The notes under the pieces: generated by a model | What the model saw: only the letters and a program-made list of their open reading frames with translations | Told to the model about the DNA's origin: nothing | Database searches by the model: none | Translations under genes and position numbers: made by a program | Shown: positions 25,900 to 32,842 of the stretch, in pieces | Layout of the letters: every line of letters starts with the position of its first letter | How positions within the stretch are numbered: the stretch's first letter is position 1 | Assembly (NCBI GenBank): GCA_026984515.1 | Contig: JALSRZ010000006.1 | Coordinates: 1-64,000 of the forward strand | Direction: 5' to 3' | Origin: Thiohalobacter sp. | GTDB taxonomy: Bacteria; Pseudomonadota; Gammaproteobacteria; DSM-19610 | DNA length: 64,000 bases

Positions 25900-26547
25900 T
25901 CAACCGTCCAGCAGTTCGCGGCTGCGCCTGAATACGTCGCGGAACATGTCGGCGGTCAGTCGCCCGGTGTTGGTGTTATAGCGGCTGCAGTGGTAGGAAT
26001 CCAGCAGGGTGTGACCACCCAGCCGGTGTTCAGCCGCGTGCGCAAAACGGTAATGCGACAGGGGCACTGCAAAGGCCCGCAGCACCGCATCGTGGGCAAT
26101 TTTGCCCAGCGCCAGGATGACGCCCGGTGCCGGCAACGACGCCAGTTCGGCCTGCAGAAAGGGGTTGCAGTTGCGGATCTCGGCCGTCACCGGCTTGTTC
26201 TGCGGCGGCAGGCATTTTACGGCATTGGAGATGCGGCACTGCAGCAGCTCAAGCCCGTCCGCCGCCGACTCGGACACCGGTCGGCTGGCAAACCCGAAGT
26301 CGTACAGCGTCTGGTACAGCAGGATGCCGGCGTGATCCCCGGTGAACGGTCGCCCGGTGCGGTTGGCGCCGTGCATGCCCGGTGCCAGGCCGACGATCAG
26401 CAGACGCGCGTTCGCATCGCCGAAGGGAGGTACCGGCCGGGCGTGGTAGTCGGGGTACTGCTGCGCAACCTCCTCCAGGAAATCGCTCAGGCGCTCGCAA
26501 CGCCGGCAGTCGACGTCGAACACCGGGGCACCGCTATTCGCGTACAT
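25900..26547 (-). CDS. Family 5 uracil-DNA glycosylase (UdgB-like)
   Basis: A 215-residue UDG-superfamily enzyme that removes uracil and other deaminated bases. The active-site motif is GLAPGMHGANRTGRPFTGDHAG. Type 5 enzymes have alanine where family 1 has the catalytic aspartate, as here. Cysteines at the N-terminus (DCRRCERL) and in the middle (NAVKCLPP, NCNP) fit the four-cysteine 4Fe-4S cluster, and the second motif is DSYHCSRYNTNTGRL. The start overlaps the end of the thioredoxin/NHL gene by 14 bp and uvrC follows after 21 bp, so it belongs to a DNA-repair operon. Confidence 0.88.
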   Translation of the reverse strand: MYANSGAPVFDVDCRRCERLSDFLEEVAQQYPDYHARPVPPFGDANARLLIVGLAPGMHGANRTGRPFTGDHAGILLYQTLYDFGFASRPVSESAADGLELLQCRISNAVKCLPPQNKPVTAEIRNCNPFLQAELASLPAPGVILALGKIAHDAVLRAFAVPLSHYRFAHAAEHRLGGHTLLDSYHCSRYNTNTGRLTADMFRDVFRRSRELLDG

Positions 26548-27970
26548 TCACGACCTCGGCCATCCGTGTCTGCAGGTCCAGTGCCACGATCTGGTGCTCA
26601 TTGGTATTGGCGATAAAGAGTTTGTTGCGGTAGATGCTGAGGCCGCCCGGCTCGTTGAGCTGGTAACTGAACTTGAAGGTACTCACTTCGTTGGTCTGCA
26701 CGTCGATACGCTTGATCTTGGAATTATAGGTGTCGGCCACCCACAATGCATTCCGGTCTGCGTCCACGGTGATGCCCAGCGGGTGCTGCAGACGCGCTTC
26801 GCGCCCTACCCCGCTGCGGTCGCCGAAGTCGAACAGCCCCTTGCCCACCAGCGTTCGCACCAGGCCCTGGCCCAGTTCGATTTCCCGCACCGAGGAGGTC
26901 TCCGCATCCACCGAGTACAGGCGGCCGTCGTGCACGGTCAGCCCCGAGGGCTGGGCAAAATCCGCGCGTTCCAGCGGGCCGTCCACCAGTTCTTCGCGAC
27001 CGGAACCGGCGAGGCGTTCTATGCCCAGGTGGTTCAGGTTCATGCGCCAGATCTGGTGCTGGCCGGCCATGGCAATGTAGAGGTTGCTTTCGTGGTAGGT
27101 CAGGTCCCAGGGCGAATTGAGCGCCGCGTCCAGGGGTTCGCGAAAATTATCGGCCGTGTAGCGCCCCTGCTTGCCGGTCCCGGCCAGGGTCATGACTTCG
27201 CCCGACTTGAGGTGGATACGCCGCAGGGCGTGGTTCCCGGTGTCCGCCACGTAGAGAAAGTCCCCCACGATCACCATACCCTGGGGGTTGTCGAACATGG
27301 CCGCGGTCTCGACACCATCCAGCATACCGGGGGTTCCGCTGCCGAATACACGGCGTATCTTGCCGTCATGGTAGGTCTCGATCACGCGGTTACGGCCGCT
27401 GTCGGCGATGAACAGGCTGTTGCGCGTCGCCAGCACCTTGCCGGGGAAACGCAGTACGGTATCCGGCTCGGGCTGAAACCTGACCGGCACAGGAGCGTAG
27501 CGCAGCGTGCCTTTTTCCTCGGCGATATCGATGTGCTGGCTGATCAGTTCGTCGAGCTGCTTGCGCCGGCCTTCACCACGCAGCACTCCCACCACATAGC
27601 CTTCCGGATCGATGAAAATGATGGAGGGCCAGGCCTTGATACCGTAGGCGCGCCACAGCTGGAAGGCGGGATCATTGGCAACCGGGTGCCGTATGTGGTG
27701 ACGGTTGATGGCTTTCTGCAGCTGCTCGCCGACACGTTCGTTTTCGAATTTCGGGGAGTGGATGCCGAGCACGGTCAGCGTTTCCGGGTACTTGTTTTCC
27801 AGGTAGCGCAAGTCCGGCAACACGTGCATGCAGTTGATGCAGCAGTACGACCAGAAATCGAGTATCACGACCTTGCCGCGCTGGCTTGCCAGCGTCAGCG
27901 GCTGGTCGGTATTGAACCATTCCAGGTTATCCGGCAGCTCCGGGGCGCGGATTCGCGTGGGTGCGCTCAT
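26534..27970 (-). CDS. Thioredoxin-like domain fused to NHL beta-propeller
   Basis: About 478 residues. The ATG at 27970 is favoured because GAAGGGA lies 6 bp before it; the in-frame ATG at 27985 would place that ribosome site inside the gene. The N-terminus is a TlpA/AhpC-type thioredoxin fold with FWSYCCINCMHVLPDL, i.e. a C-C-x2-C active-site region. From about residue 165 NHL repeats build a beta-propeller (FIADSGRNRVIETY, YVADTGNHALRRI, WVADTYNSKIKRI, FIANTNEHQIVAL). The architecture matches bacterial NHLRC2-like proteins. No signal peptide is visible, so it is probably cytoplasmic. Its biochemical role is unknown. Confidence 0.85.
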   Translation of the reverse strand: MSAPTRIRAPELPDNLEWFNTDQPLTLASQRGKVVILDFWSYCCINCMHVLPDLRYLENKYPETLTVLGIHSPKFENERVGEQLQKAINRHHIRHPVANDPAFQLWRAYGIKAWPSIIFIDPEGYVVGVLRGEGRRKQLDELISQHIDIAEEKGTLRYAPVPVRFQPEPDTVLRFPGKVLATRNSLFIADSGRNRVIETYHDGKIRRVFGSGTPGMLDGVETAAMFDNPQGMVIVGDFLYVADTGNHALRRIHLKSGEVMTLAGTGKQGRYTADNFREPLDAALNSPWDLTYHESNLYIAMAGQHQIWRMNLNHLGIERLAGSGREELVDGPLERADFAQPSGLTVHDGRLYSVDAETSSVREIELGQGLVRTLVGKGLFDFGDRSGVGREARLQHPLGITVDADRNALWVADTYNSKIKRIDVQTNEVSTFKFSYQLNEPGGLSIYRNKLFIANTNEHQIVALDLQTRMAEVVNVRE

Positions 27971-28077
27971 GTTTTTCCCTTCCATATGCAGGGTTCCTGG
28001 ATGTCAGACCCGTGGATACTATCACTTTCACCTGCTAAATCCCGGAACTGCTTCATGTTTTCCCTGTCCCGCGCAAT

Positions 28078-28779
28078 TTAGCCGAATTGCGGGATATGTA
28101 CCAGTCCATGGCACAGCGCGAGGCGCATCAGCGCCACTTCAGTCGATACCTGGAACTTTTCCAGCAGCCGTTTGCGATAACCGTTCACGGTCTTGCGCGT
28201 CAGGCACAGTTCGCGCGCAATCCGTTCCGTGCTGCAACCTTCAGCCACCAGGATGAGGATCTGCAGCTCGCGGTGCGTCAGCCGGTCGAACGGCGAGGTT
28301 TCTGCGCCCGGCAGGCGGCGCTCGGCGAGTTTGCGGGCCAGCGAATCACTGAGGTAGCGTTCGCCGTTCAGCACGGTCTCGATCGCAGTGAACAGTTCTT
28401 CAATGGTGCAGGCGCTGCTGATACAGCCCGCCACGCCCGCCTGCAACAGGCGCTCCTGGATCACCAGTTCCGACGCATCGGTAAATACCAGCACCCGCAC
28501 TTCCGGGAACTGGCGGTGCAGTTTGCGTGCACCGTCCAGTACATCCACCCTGGAGCCCGGCAAATGGATCAGGATGACCTGCGGCCGGCTGCTGCGCACC
28601 TGGCGAATGGCTTCGTCGCAACTGGCCGCCTCTCCGCACACCGTCAGGTAACCGGAATCGGACAACACGCGTTCGATGCCGGCACGCACCAGCTGCCTGG
28701 AGTCCACGAACAGGATTTCTACCGGGTTTTCTTCTGCCAGTGCAAACGGTCGGGCTTCCAGCATAACGGCTTCGGCCAA
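28078..28779 (-). CDS. LuxR-type response regulator with degenerate receiver
   Basis: A 233-residue NarL/GacA-like regulator. The receiver domain (about residues 20-135) keeps the fold and the acidic D26 (ILFVDSRQL), but the position of the phospho-acceptor aspartate is histidine 72 (VILIHLPG). The conserved lysine of the GYLxK loop is serine (GCISS). It is therefore probably not regulated by aspartyl phosphorylation. The C-terminal LuxR helix-turn-helix is intact (LTHRELQILILVAEGCSTERIA, LTRKTVNGYRKRLLEKF). It follows a second regulator of the same family by 81 bp and precedes the thioredoxin/udg/uvrC operon, the place held by uvrY in enterobacteria. Confidence 0.88.
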   Translation of the reverse strand: MAEAVMLEARPFALAEENPVEILFVDSRQLVRAGIERVLSDSGYLTVCGEAASCDEAIRQVRSSRPQVILIHLPGSRVDVLDGARKLHRQFPEVRVLVFTDASELVIQERLLQAGVAGCISSACTIEELFTAIETVLNGERYLSDSLARKLAERRLPGAETSPFDRLTHRELQILILVAEGCSTERIARELCLTRKTVNGYRKRLLEKFQVSTEVALMRLALCHGLVHIPQFG

Positions 28780-28860
28780 TCGGGTTATCGGTTACCGGAT
28801 AGCGACCCGAGCGCGGAAATCTTGACTGAATATCCGTAATTTATTAATTATTTCCGCCAG

Positions 28861-29520
28861 TTATGCTAGCTGTGCAAGCTCCACCACGCCGTGGCGGATG
28901 GCCAGGCGGGCCAGCTCCACGTCATTGTCCACACCGAGTTTATCGAACAGGCGGTAGCGGTAGGTGCTGACCGTCTTGGAACTGAGGCACAGGTGCTCGG
29001 AGATCTCATGCACGCTCTGCCCCTGCGCCACCATCAGCATGACCTGCAGCTCACGCTGCGAAAGGCGATCAAACGGGGACTGCTCTTTGCCCGGCAGCAT
29101 GGAAAGCGCCATGCGACGGGCGATATCCGCACTGATGTAGCGCTCCCCGCTGGTAACGGCCTGCACGGCATCGGTGATCTCTTCGATACCGCAGTTCCTG
29201 GTGAGGTACCCGGCGGCGCCGGCTTCAAGCAACCGGGCGGGAAACGGTTCATCGGTCTGTGGCGTCACCACCAGGACACGGATCTCCGGGTCGTGGCGCA
29301 GCATGCGCCGGGTCGCCTCCAGCCCGCCGATCCCTGCGATCTGCACGTCCATGAGCACGACGCCCGGTTTCAGGCTGCGCGCCAGGCGGACCGCCTCCTC
29401 ACCGCTGGACGCCTCCCCCACCACACTGAGCCCGGGTTCTTCATCCAGCAGGCGCTGCAGGCCGACGCGCACCAGCTCCTGGTGGTCGACCAGTAATATC
29501 TGTATATCGGTAGATTCCAT
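28861..29520 (-). CDS. LuxR-type response regulator (UvrY/GacA-like)
   Basis: 220 residues from the ATG at 29520, which has AAGGA 9 bp before it; earlier in-frame starts lie at 29529 and 29559. The receiver has D12 and the phospho-acceptor D58 (VVLMDVQIAG) and the switch threonine (VLVVTP). The usual lysine is arginine (GYLTRN). The C-terminal LuxR DNA-binding domain has LSQRELQVMLMVAQGQSVHEI and LSSKTVSTYRYRLF. It resembles GacA/UvrY, which in gammaproteobacteria activates small regulatory RNAs of the Csr/Rsm system and lies upstream of uvrC. The cognate sensor is not in the window. Confidence 0.88.
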   Translation of the reverse strand: MESTDIQILLVDHQELVRVGLQRLLDEEPGLSVVGEASSGEEAVRLARSLKPGVVLMDVQIAGIGGLEATRRMLRHDPEIRVLVVTPQTDEPFPARLLEAGAAGYLTRNCGIEEITDAVQAVTSGERYISADIARRMALSMLPGKEQSPFDRLSQRELQVMLMVAQGQSVHEISEHLCLSSKTVSTYRYRLFDKLGVDNDVELARLAIRHGVVELAQLA

Positions 29521-29921
29521 AACCTTCATTCCTTGTGGTCGTGAAAACAGGAAAATCATTCGCGCTGAACCTGACGCAGTTCAGCACCCTCTGCGGGACG
29601 TTTGTCCGGACACGCAGCAGTCAGAAGATGCCTGGTAACATGCCGCATAACACATTGTTACGGCATGTGTTATCAAAATCCTTTTCCTGATAAACAGCCC
29701 GTGTCTGACGCCCGGCTAAAGTATACTGATGGGACCGGTGAATCAAGTTCATCCGCATGTCCCGGCCGGAAGCAGTGTGGTTACCATCCGCCGTCCGGTC
29801 TCACCCGGTTGTAGCGTAACCGGGGCAGAGGGATTATCAGTAAAATTAACACTAATCAATGAGATAAAAACCAGTCTGGCGCGACTGCAATCGCGCTCCC
29901 GGCATCCTGCTGAACTTTTCA
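29521..29921. other. Intergenic region upstream of the response regulator
   Basis: About 400 bp with no credible gene. An inverted repeat ACATGCCG (29638-29645) with CGGCATGT (29661-29668) lies about 120 bp before the regulator start and could be a regulator site. Otherwise nothing recognised. Confidence 0.45.
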
Positions 29922-29957
29922 TTGACTCCGCCGCTCGATATGCCAATAATGGCATAT
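29922..29957 (+). promoter_or_regulatory. Promoter and palindromic operator of the higBA-like locus
   Basis: TTGACT (29922-29927), a 17-bp spacer and AATAAT (29945-29950) form a promoter. It overlaps the palindrome ATATGCCA-ATAA-TGGCATAT (29938-29957), whose right end includes the toxin start codon. This is the expected position for autorepression by a HigA-type antitoxin. The transcript would be nearly leaderless. Confidence 0.55.
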
Positions 29958-30461
29958 GGAGAATGCAAGGAAGCAGTTACGCGCTTTCCCAACCGACACC
30001 AAACAGATCATGGGGCACGCTCTGGATGTAGCGCAAAGAGGCGCGAAACATCCTGACGCCAGGAGCCTGTCGGGTTTAGGCAATCGTAGCGAGCATGGTG
30101 GGAGAGCGAGTCCGGATTTTCGCAATTTTGAGGCGCATAGTGGACCTACGCAACGAGAAATTGCGGGAATCCGGGCCGCTCTCCCACCAGCGCAGTAGAT
30201 TGTTCCTAAACCCGACAGGCTCCTAGGCCGTTGAAAGGATTCTCAGGCGCCGGGGTTCTGGAAATCGTGGAGGATTTCGACGGAAATACCTACAGAACCG
30301 TATATACCGTTAGTTTCAAACACGCTGTATACGTCCTGCATGTCTTCCAGAAGAAGTCCACCAAAGGCATTACAACGCCGAAGCCGGACATGGATCTGGT
30401 AAAGCACCGACTACAAACAGCGAAGCAGCACTACGACGCCCGGGTAATGGGGAAAACTGTC
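29956..30461 (+). pseudogene. HigB-like (phage Gp49/RelE-fold) toxin gene split by an inverted-repeat element
   Basis: The N-terminal part (29956-30060) encodes ARKQLRAFP ... MGHALDVAQRGAKHPDA and the C-terminal part (from 30225) encodes RPLKGFSGAGVLEIVEDF ... VYVLHVFQKKS. Removing 30061-30224 joins the two halves in frame into a normal HigB/Gp49-like RelE-superfamily mRNA interferase. The 164-bp insertion shifts the frame (164 is not a multiple of 3) and introduces stops, so active toxin is unlikely. The 3' half is also in frame with the antitoxin gene without a stop between them, which may be a second change. Confidence 0.82.
30061..30224. mobile_element. 164-bp MITE-like element with perfect 20-bp terminal inverted repeats
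   Basis: The ends are AGGAGCCTGTCGGGTTTAGG at 30061-30080 and its exact reverse complement at 30205-30224. The inner sequence is itself an imperfect foldback (GGTGGGAGAGCG ... CGCTCTCCCACC, and TCCGGATTTTCGCAATTT against AAATTGCGGGAATCCGG), so the whole element could form one long hairpin. It encodes no protein. It interrupts the higB-like gene. No clear target-site duplication is visible. A related 15-bp end (14/15 match) is at 33892-33906. Confidence 0.85.
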
Positions 30462-30797
30462 ATGACAGCGAACGATGTAGAGATTGAAGTCAGCAGCGGG
30501 AATGTTTTTGCGGATCTCGGGTTTGATAATGCGCGTGAAATGCTCATTAAATCCGCGATGGCACAAGTCATCGCTGCCAGGATCGAGAAGCTGGGACTAA
30601 CCCAGGCACTGGCCGCCGAAATCCTGGGAATCGATCAACCCAAGGTGTCCTGCCTGGTGCGCGGCAAACTGGATGCCTTTTCAATATCCCGGCTCATGCG
30701 TTTTGTAACGCGACTGGGCACAGACGTGGATATCGTCCTGAAAGACCACCGTGGCAACGAAACGTACGGCACAGTGGCGGTAAAGGTTGCCTGTTGA
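30462..30797 (+). CDS. HigA-type XRE antitoxin
   Basis: About 111 residues from the ATG at 30462 (GGGGA 8 bp upstream). The motifs NVFADLGF, IEKLGLTQALAAEILGID and QPKVSCLVRGKLDAFSISRLM are those of the HigA/XRE helix-turn-helix antitoxins paired with Gp49-like HigB toxins, ending RLGTDVDIVLKDH. The gene appears intact although the toxin is broken. It may survive as a solo regulator of the upstream palindrome. Its frame is open back through the toxin remnant to 30231, so a fused product is possible. Confidence 0.85.
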   Translation: MTANDVEIEVSSGNVFADLGFDNAREMLIKSAMAQVIAARIEKLGLTQALAAEILGIDQPKVSCLVRGKLDAFSISRLMRFVTRLGTDVDIVLKDHRGNETYGTVAVKVAC

Positions 30798-31073
30798 TGT
30801 CAGACAGTGAAGCGACCGGCAATACCCACCCGCACGTTTCGGCTGTTGCGGAAAGTATGGCCTGATATCCTGGAATTGCGGAGAGGGTGGGAATCCCCGC
30901 GACTGCCAATATCTACATGACTTTCAATGTGTTACGATACCCGACCTTGGGTCGGGCTGAACCCGACGTACCAAGGAAACGTAGCACGTCTTGCCGCATC
31001 ATGCCAGGCGGCCGATTGGCGCTGTGATGGAATTCGCCGATAATGGTAGCGTCTGCCCCACCAGGAAACCGCC

Positions 31074-31313
31074 ATGGAGTATCTCGACAGAATTACTCGC
31101 GACCCGGCGATCTGCGGCGGTGAACCCGTGATTCGCGGCACCCGCGTCACCCTTCGGACAGTCCTTGCCAGCCTCGCCGAGGGGGATAGTCCGGAAGCGC
31201 TGCTGAAGGACTTCCCCAGCCTCACCGAGGAAGACATCCGCGCGGTAATTGCCTTCGCCGCCGCATCGGCCGAGGAAGATCTGCCACTGCCGGAAATTCC
31301 ACGCGCCTCGTGA
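31074..31313 (+). CDS. DUF433-family antitoxin
   Basis: A 79-residue protein with the DUF433 core (ITRDPAICGGEPVIRGTRVTL, then FPSLTEEDIRAVIAFAAA), a small winged-helix-like DNA-binding family that pairs with PIN-like toxins. Its TGA overlaps the GTG of the next gene (GTGA), so the two are translationally coupled as in typical toxin-antitoxin operons. Confidence 0.87.
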   Translation: MEYLDRITRDPAICGGEPVIRGTRVTLRTVLASLAEGDSPEALLKDFPSLTEEDIRAVIAFAAASAEEDLPLPEIPRAS

Positions 31314-31624
31314 GAATCAAGCTCGACGAGAACATGCCCGCTACGCTGGCAGAAGCGCTTTCAGCCTGTGGACGCAACACGGATGTGTGGCGGGAAACCC
31401 AGCGTACAGAACGCTTCCTGATCACCCAGGATCTGGACTTCTCCGATACACGCCGCTTCCGGCCCGGGACACACCACGGTTTACTGCTGGTCCGTCTTGT
31501 CAATCCCGGCCGCAAAAACCTGATCGACCAGATCACCTCGGCTTTCATGACAGAAGACGTCGAATCCTGGCAACGCTGTTTCGTGGTGCTGACAGAGCGG
31601 AAGATTCGCATACAGCGGCCCTGA
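31310..31624 (+). CDS. DUF5615 PIN-like toxin
   Basis: A 104-residue protein starting at GTG 31310. The family hallmarks are MRIKLDENMPATLAEAL at the N-terminus with acidic D6 and E7, then FLITQDLDFSDTRRF with further acidic residues expected in a Mut7-C/PIN-like nuclease site. It is encoded immediately after the DUF433 gene with a 4-bp overlap. The likely role is an RNA-cleaving toxin held in check by the DUF433 partner, inferred from family and context. Confidence 0.85.
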   Translation: MRIKLDENMPATLAEALSACGRNTDVWRETQRTERFLITQDLDFSDTRRFRPGTHHGLLLVRLVNPGRKNLIDQITSAFMTEDVESWQRCFVVLTERKIRIQRP

Positions 31625-31657
31625 GTCTCCGCTGGCGCAGTCTAAAGTTTTTGGCAG

Positions 31658-31748
<91 letters not shown>

Positions 31749-31891
31749 AGGCGCTAAGTGGCTAAGGATAAACGAAGTTGCACCCGCTACGGAAGCACCG
31801 GGGCATCATTAAAGGGATGGAGGGATTTACTAATTCATCCCCTCGTCTCCGTTATTCCCGTTATGACGGGCGGGAACTTTGTTCCGGATGT

Positions 31892-31920
31892 CTCGTCAAA
31901 CCGCGCGGAACTGTTATAAT
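31892..31920 (+). promoter_or_regulatory. Promoter of yccA
   Basis: A perfect TATAAT at 31915-31920, with only a weak -35 (CTCGTC/TCGTCA region near 31892-31898). It lies 35 bp before the yccA ATG. Confidence 0.5.
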
Positions 31921-31955
31921 TCCGTTAAGTTCATGTAAACGAGGATAAAGACCCT

Positions 31956-32624
31956 ATGAATAGACTGGCTAGCACGGTTACCCGCTCACAGCCTTCGGTG
32001 CTGTCGACCAACAAGGTAATCCGTAACACCTACATTCTTTTGTCATTGACACTGCTGTTCAGTGCACTGACGGCCGGTGTATCCATGGCGCTGAACCTGC
32101 CCTACCCGGGCATGCTGATTACCTTTGCCGGGTATTTCGGACTGCTGTTCCTGACCACGCGCTTCCGTGACAGCGCCATGGGACTGGTGTTCGTCTTCGC
32201 CCTGACCGGTTTCATGGGCTATACGCTCGGACCAATCCTGAACATGTACGCCCACCTGCCCAACGGTGACCAGATCATCATGACGGCGCTGGGCGGTACC
32301 GGTGTGATCTTTCTCAGCCTGTCCGGCTATGCCCTGACCAGCCGCAAGGATTTCAGCTTCATGGGCGCCTTCCTGATGGTGGGTATCCTGGTGGCGTTCC
32401 TGGCCGGTATTGCGGCGGCGCTGTTCTCCATGCCGGGGCTGTCGCTGGCAGTGTCCGCCATGTTCATCCTGTTGATGTCGGGCCTGATCCTGTATCAGAC
32501 CAGCGCCATCATCCACGGTGGCGAAACCAACTACATCATGGCGACCATTACGCTGTACGTCAGCATCTACAACCTGTTCCTCAGTCTGTTGCAGCTGCTG
32601 GCAGCGTTCAGTGGTGATGACTGA
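31956..32624 (+). CDS. yccA: Bax inhibitor-1/YccA family membrane protein
   Basis: A 222-residue polytopic inner-membrane protein with seven hydrophobic helices (for example TYILLSLTLLFSALTAGVSM, MGLVFVFALTGFMGYTLGPI, ALSMPGLSLAVSAM-like segments) and the BI-1 C-terminal stretch TNYIMATITLYVSIYNLFL. In E. coli YccA interacts with the FtsH protease and modulates its activity. The ATG at 31956 follows GAGG at 9-bp spacing, and a terminator follows the gene, so it is probably monocistronic. Confidence 0.93.
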   Translation: MNRLASTVTRSQPSVLSTNKVIRNTYILLSLTLLFSALTAGVSMALNLPYPGMLITFAGYFGLLFLTTRFRDSAMGLVFVFALTGFMGYTLGPILNMYAHLPNGDQIIMTALGGTGVIFLSLSGYALTSRKDFSFMGAFLMVGILVAFLAGIAAALFSMPGLSLAVSAMFILLMSGLILYQTSAIIHGGETNYIMATITLYVSIYNLFLSLLQLLAAFSGDD

Positions 32625-32646
32625 CAGCGGGCGCTTCCCGTTCACG

Positions 32647-32673
32647 AAAAAGCCCCGGTTTTCGGGGCTTTTT
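32647..32673 (+). terminator. Rho-independent terminator after yccA
   Basis: The stem AAAAAGCCCCG (32647-32657) pairs with CGGGGCTTTTT (32663-32673), with a 5-nt loop. The flanking A and T runs allow function in both directions. Confidence 0.9.
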
Positions 32674-32710
32674 CGTATCCTGCACCGGCAATATACTGTT
32701 GGGCCAACCC

Positions 32711-32782
32711 GCGCAGGAGCGGTCTCCTGACCGCGAACAGCGACGCCCGGGATTTTTCGCGCTCAGGAGACCGCTCCTGCGC
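32711..32782. repeat. Inverted repeat of the GCAGGAGCG family
   Basis: 27-bp arms at 32711-32737 (starting GCGCAGGAGCGGTCTCCTGA) and 32756-32782 (reverse complement, one mismatch) flank an 18-bp loop. Related copies are at 38077-38150 and 42589-42637, and a single arm is near 35316. Confidence 0.8.
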
Positions 32783-32842
32783 AGTTTTGTATACCGCTAC
32801 GTGCGGGCTCATACCGGTCACGTAGTTACCAGGATAACGATC

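Noticed and set aside
26594..28081. A 495-codon plus-strand frame opposite the thioredoxin/NHL gene
   Set aside because: No recognisable domain, and the minus strand encodes a well-formed thioredoxin plus NHL repeats.
32043..32645. A 200-codon minus-strand frame opposite yccA
   Set aside because: His/Gln-rich antisense product typical of complemented membrane-protein codons; YccA is clearly the gene.
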